In this document: positions 32,026 through 34,017 of the stretch, piece after piece | Position numbering within the stretch: the stretch's first letter is position 1 | Layout: the number at the start of each line of letters is the position of its first letter | Assembly: GCA_026419015.1 (NCBI GenBank) | Contig: JAOAAF010000022.1 | Span: 1 to 34,017, forward strand | Source of the DNA: Spirochaetota bacterium | GTDB lineage: Bacteria; Spirochaetota; UBA4802; JAGODF01 | Direction: 5' to 3' | Length of the DNA stretch: 34,017 nucleotides | Program-made: the position numbers and the translations under genes | The notes under the pieces: generated by a model | What the model was told of the DNA's origin: nothing | What the model saw: only the letters and a program-made list of their open reading frames with translations | Databases searched by the model: none

Positions 32026-32671
32026 CGCGTACTCCTTCGCGCTTTTGTTCTTCGTGTTGTAATTGTTCAATTACTTTCTGGATGAGTTCATATTCAAATC
32101 CCCTCTGGCTAAGGAAAAAACTCACTTTGCGCAGAGCATTTTTTTTCATGCCAATTGCGCGGAACTTTTTCCGTGCAAGCTCTATCACTTCTTCAATCTG
32201 TGCTTCGGAATAATTGCTTTCCTCAAGGGCTTTTCGAATCGCTGCATTAGGTAGCCCTTTTTGTTTTAGTTCGCTTTGAATGAGGCGTTTGCCCACGAGC
32301 TTTTTGTTTTTGCGCATCCGCGCGTATTCAATAGCGTATTTTATATCGTCGACAATTTTTGCATCAGTGAGTTCCATAGTAACTTCAGCTATGATATCTG
32401 CGGAAAATCCTTTTTTCAATAAGTATTTTCTTAGTTCATGAGAGGTTCTATTTTTGATGGATAAATAATCAAGCGCTTTTTGTTTGCACTGGTAGCGTTC
32501 CGATTCGAGTTTAAGCTGGCGATATTCTTCGTTTTCAAGGATTTTCCCTTCAGTGAATTGAAACTGCTTTGCAATCCGATGGGGGATTGCTAAGCATTCT
32601 CCCGTATCGAGTTCAATTGAAATATGGTTTTTTGCTTTTTTGATTTGTTGTATCGCGCTCATGGTAACCAT
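32018..32671 (-). CDS. recX: Regulatory protein RecX
   Basis: RecX inhibits RecA filament growth. The 217 residues consist of an N-terminal extension of about 60 residues and three RecX-type helical repeats: KALDYLSIKNRTSHELRKYL, then DAKIVDDIKYAIEYARMRKN with the signature KKLVGKRLIQSELKQKGL, and the last repeat near VSFFLSQRGFEYELIQKVIE. The start is uncertain: ATG at 32671 or three codons later at 32662; neither has a good ribosome-binding site. It overlaps alaS by 8 nt, so the recX-alaS order known from E. coli recA-recX-alaS is kept, but recA is absent; an unrelated divergent gene lies upstream. Confidence 0.9.
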   Translation of the reverse strand: MVTMSAIQQIKKAKNHISIELDTGECLAIPHRIAKQFQFTEGKILENEEYRQLKLESERYQCKQKALDYLSIKNRTSHELRKYLLKKGFSADIIAEVTMELTDAKIVDDIKYAIEYARMRKNKKLVGKRLIQSELKQKGLPNAAIRKALEESNYSEAQIEEVIELARKKFRAIGMKKNALRKVSFFLSQRGFEYELIQKVIEQLQHEEQKREGVRDA

Positions 32672-32723
32672 TGTGAGAACATGGTTTCCAGAAGAAAATA
32701 AAAATTTTTGGGAAAATTAATAA

Positions 32724-32762
32724 TATCGCAATCGCGATAGCAAGGCGCAATGATGTTATAAT
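32724..32762 (+). promoter_or_regulatory. Extended -10 promoter with overlapping operator palindrome
   Basis: TGTTATAAT (32754-32762) is a perfect extended -10 element. No -35 consensus is present at the correct distance; that position (32734-32739) is instead the right half of a perfect palindrome TATCGC-AATC-GCGATA (32724-32739). A regulator bound there would block or replace -35 contacts. It probably drives the cyclase gene at 32865. Confidence 0.6.
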
Positions 32763-32864
32763 GCGTGCCTATCGGGATATTATAGGGGTCAAAGCCTTTT
32801 CGCATTGACAAAGACATTATGGATAGTAAACTTATAAAGAAATTGCGAACGTAAGGAGGAAATT

Positions 32865-33641
32865 ATGCCGAAGTTTATTGATCTTTCCATCGCCATAGAA
32901 CCAGATTTACCATCGGATCCACCAATGATGATTCCAAAAATTCAGTACTGCACCCATGATGAAGGTGCCGAACAGATGAAACTGTTTTTCCCTGGCATCG
33001 AACCTTCCAAAGATCTTCCAAACGGCAAGGGGTGGGCAGTGGAGTTTGTGACGCTTTCCACACACTCCGGGACTCACTTGGATGCGCCATGGCACTATCA
33101 TCCCACTATGGATGGTGGAAAGAAAGCGCTCTCTATTGATGAAATCCCTCTCGAGTGGTGTGTTGGCAATGGGGTGAAGCTCGATTTTCGAGATTTTCCT
33201 GATGGCTATCAAGTTAGTGCGGTAGAAATGGAAGAAGCTTTTCGAAAGCTTAACTACGATTTACGAGAAGGCGATATAGTGTTAATCAATACCGGTGCTG
33301 ATAAATGGTGGGGCACTCCAGAATATCTCGTGAAAGGATGTGGTATGGGGCGCGATGCAACGCTGTGGCTTTTGCGCAGAGGCGTTCGGGTGGTGGGCAC
33401 TGATGCCTGGAGTTGGGATAGGCCGTTGCCCTTTACCGCGGAGGAATTTTCTAAAACGCGTAATGCCTCAATAATATGGGAAGGGCACTTTGCAGGAATA
33501 GAAAAAGGGTATTGTCATATTGAAAAACTCACTAATCTAGATAAACTTCCGCCCTTTGGGTTCACTTTCTACTGTTTCCCGATAAAAATAAAAGGAGCAA
33601 GCGCAGGGTGGATTCGGGCAGTTGCCCAGGTGGGGGAATAA
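32865..33641 (+). CDS. Cyclase / kynurenine-formamidase-family metal hydrolase
   Basis: A 258-residue protein of the cyclase family (metal-dependent hydrolases that include kynurenine formamidase and isatin hydrolase). It contains the metal-binding signature HSGTHLDAPWHYHP at about residue 66, matching HxGTHxDxPxH, with further conserved blocks VLINTGADKWWG, VVGTDAWSWD and EGHFAGIEKGYCHIEKL. AAGGAGGAAATT precedes the ATG. The gene is monocistronic, with a regulated-looking promoter upstream. No tryptophan-catabolism genes are nearby, so the substrate is open. The sequence DLPNGKGWAVEFV ahead of the signature is an insertion seen in some subgroups of the family. Confidence 0.85.
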   Translation: MPKFIDLSIAIEPDLPSDPPMMIPKIQYCTHDEGAEQMKLFFPGIEPSKDLPNGKGWAVEFVTLSTHSGTHLDAPWHYHPTMDGGKKALSIDEIPLEWCVGNGVKLDFRDFPDGYQVSAVEMEEAFRKLNYDLREGDIVLINTGADKWWGTPEYLVKGCGMGRDATLWLLRRGVRVVGTDAWSWDRPLPFTAEEFSKTRNASIIWEGHFAGIEKGYCHIEKLTNLDKLPPFGFTFYCFPIKIKGASAGWIRAVAQVGE

Positions 33642-33692
33642 TTTTGGACGGTTGGCGAAGGAAAGTTTTAGATTATGTCTCATAAAAATTGC

Positions 33693-33721
33693 TTGACAAA
33701 TTGCGATAAATTTGATATTAA
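33693..33721 (+). promoter_or_regulatory. Consensus-like promoter of the last gene
   Basis: TTGACA at 33693-33698, a 17-bp spacer and TATTAA at 33716-33721, about 52 bp before the start codon of the terminal partial gene and 52 bp after the cyclase stop. Confidence 0.8.
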
Positions 33722-33772
33722 CCGTTCATTGCATGGAAGTGTGCGAACGATAGAGCGCTAAGGAGGGTGCGA

Positions 33773-34017
33773 TTGAAAATATCGATTGAAAGCATTATTG
33801 GTTCCGCACGGCGCATACAGAGCTTGCGCGAGGAATATCACAAAGGTGAAAAAGAAGAAGGGGCGCGGGTACGGGTTGATGTTGTCTCGCTTGAACGTAA
33901 AGCGAATATGCGTTTATCCGAAATAGAATCGGAGCTTCGCGGAATCCAAAATTCCCTTACCCGAAATCAAGTGATTGAAGACGGAATCCAGCGCATTCGC
34001 GATGACCTAACCAGAGG
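33773..34017 (+). CDS. Unrecognised helical protein, N-terminal fragment (contig edge)
   Basis: Too short for the track. AAGGAGGGTGCGA leads to a TTG start at 33773 and the frame stays open to the end (81 codons): KISIESIIGSARRIQSLREE, then GARVRVDVVSLERKANMRLS, then EIESELRGIQNSLTRNQVIE and onwards. The peptide is charged and heptad-like, probably helical. The early motif and spacing remind me of small proteins near flagellar hook-filament genes in spirochaetes, but I cannot support that from this piece. It has a strong promoter. Confidence 0.65.
   Translation, partial: MKISIESIIGSARRIQSLREEYHKGEKEEGARVRVDVVSLERKANMRLSEIESELRGIQNSLTRNQVIEDGIQRIRDDLTR

Noticed and set aside
1-34017. CRISPR arrays, tRNA genes, insertion sequences or prophage genes
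   Set aside because: I looked for regularly spaced repeats, cloverleaf-type ends and transposase/integrase motifs in the gene-poor parts and saw none; the mosaic end at 1-19 is adapter only.

Overview
The window looks like a chromosomal stretch from a double-membrane bacterium. A Leptospira-like (deep-branching) spirochaete is my best guess. The reasons are a lone 5S rRNA gene with its own promoter and terminator, a protein resembling the leptospiral DUF1577/PilZ family, a lipoprotein with a YdbL-type (DUF1318) domain, a propeller lipoprotein resembling the leptospiral LIC_12708 type, several lipobox proteins and a moderately AT-rich base composition. No database was searched, so the taxonomy is an inference. 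Bases 1-19 are exactly the Tn5/Nextera mosaic-end sequence, so the left edge is a library artefact and not genome.

Layout. 20-2859 (minus) is the classic rpsF-ssb-rpsR-DUF2232-rplI-dnaB cluster, with dnaB cut by the contig edge. 3091-4239 (minus) is an acyl-CoA dehydrogenase with its own terminator. 4498-7555 (plus) holds a beta-propeller lipoprotein overlapping the NAD(P)HX repair enzyme nnr, then a small Cys-containing membrane protein. 7633-16453 (plus) is a tightly overlapping three-gene cassette behind a good promoter: an AsmA/YdbH-like inner-membrane-anchored protein, a lipoprotein that looks like YnbE and YdbL fused, and a 1776-residue lipoprotein made of a TolB-like propeller, a long TPR solenoid and a degenerate CHAT-like domain. 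16885-18783 (plus) is a two-subunit glutaconate-type CoA-transferase.

18837-21569 is AT-rich, low-density accessory DNA. It holds an ASCH-domain gene, a nested AT palindrome and a small 'gene graveyard': a frameshifted DUF6132-like gene, the 3' end of a beta-barrel gene, and an FG-GAP lipoprotein gene broken and joined to an internally deleted formylglycine-enzyme-like (SUMF1) fragment. 21570-25733 (plus) is a GntR/FadR-family regulator, a glpD-like glycerol-3-phosphate dehydrogenase and an alkyl-DHAP-synthase-like flavoprotein. A FadR-type operator sits just downstream of the -10 of the likely promoter. 25840-27424 (minus) carries the orphan 5S rRNA and der. Then follow a Lys/Ala-rich histone-like protein and a DUF1577/PilZ protein that seems to be leaderless (plus), recX-alaS overlapping by 8 nt (minus), a cyclase/formamidase-family enzyme, and the start of an unrecognised coiled-coil-like protein (plus) running off the right edge.

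The most interesting system is the 7633-16453 cassette. In E. coli, YdbH (AsmA-like), YnbE (outer-membrane lipoprotein) and YdbL form a bridge implicated in phospholipid transport between the membranes. Here the two small partners appear to be one polypeptide, and a giant propeller/TPR/pseudo-CHAT lipoprotein is translationally coupled to them. That third component is, as far as I know, not described as part of such a bridge.
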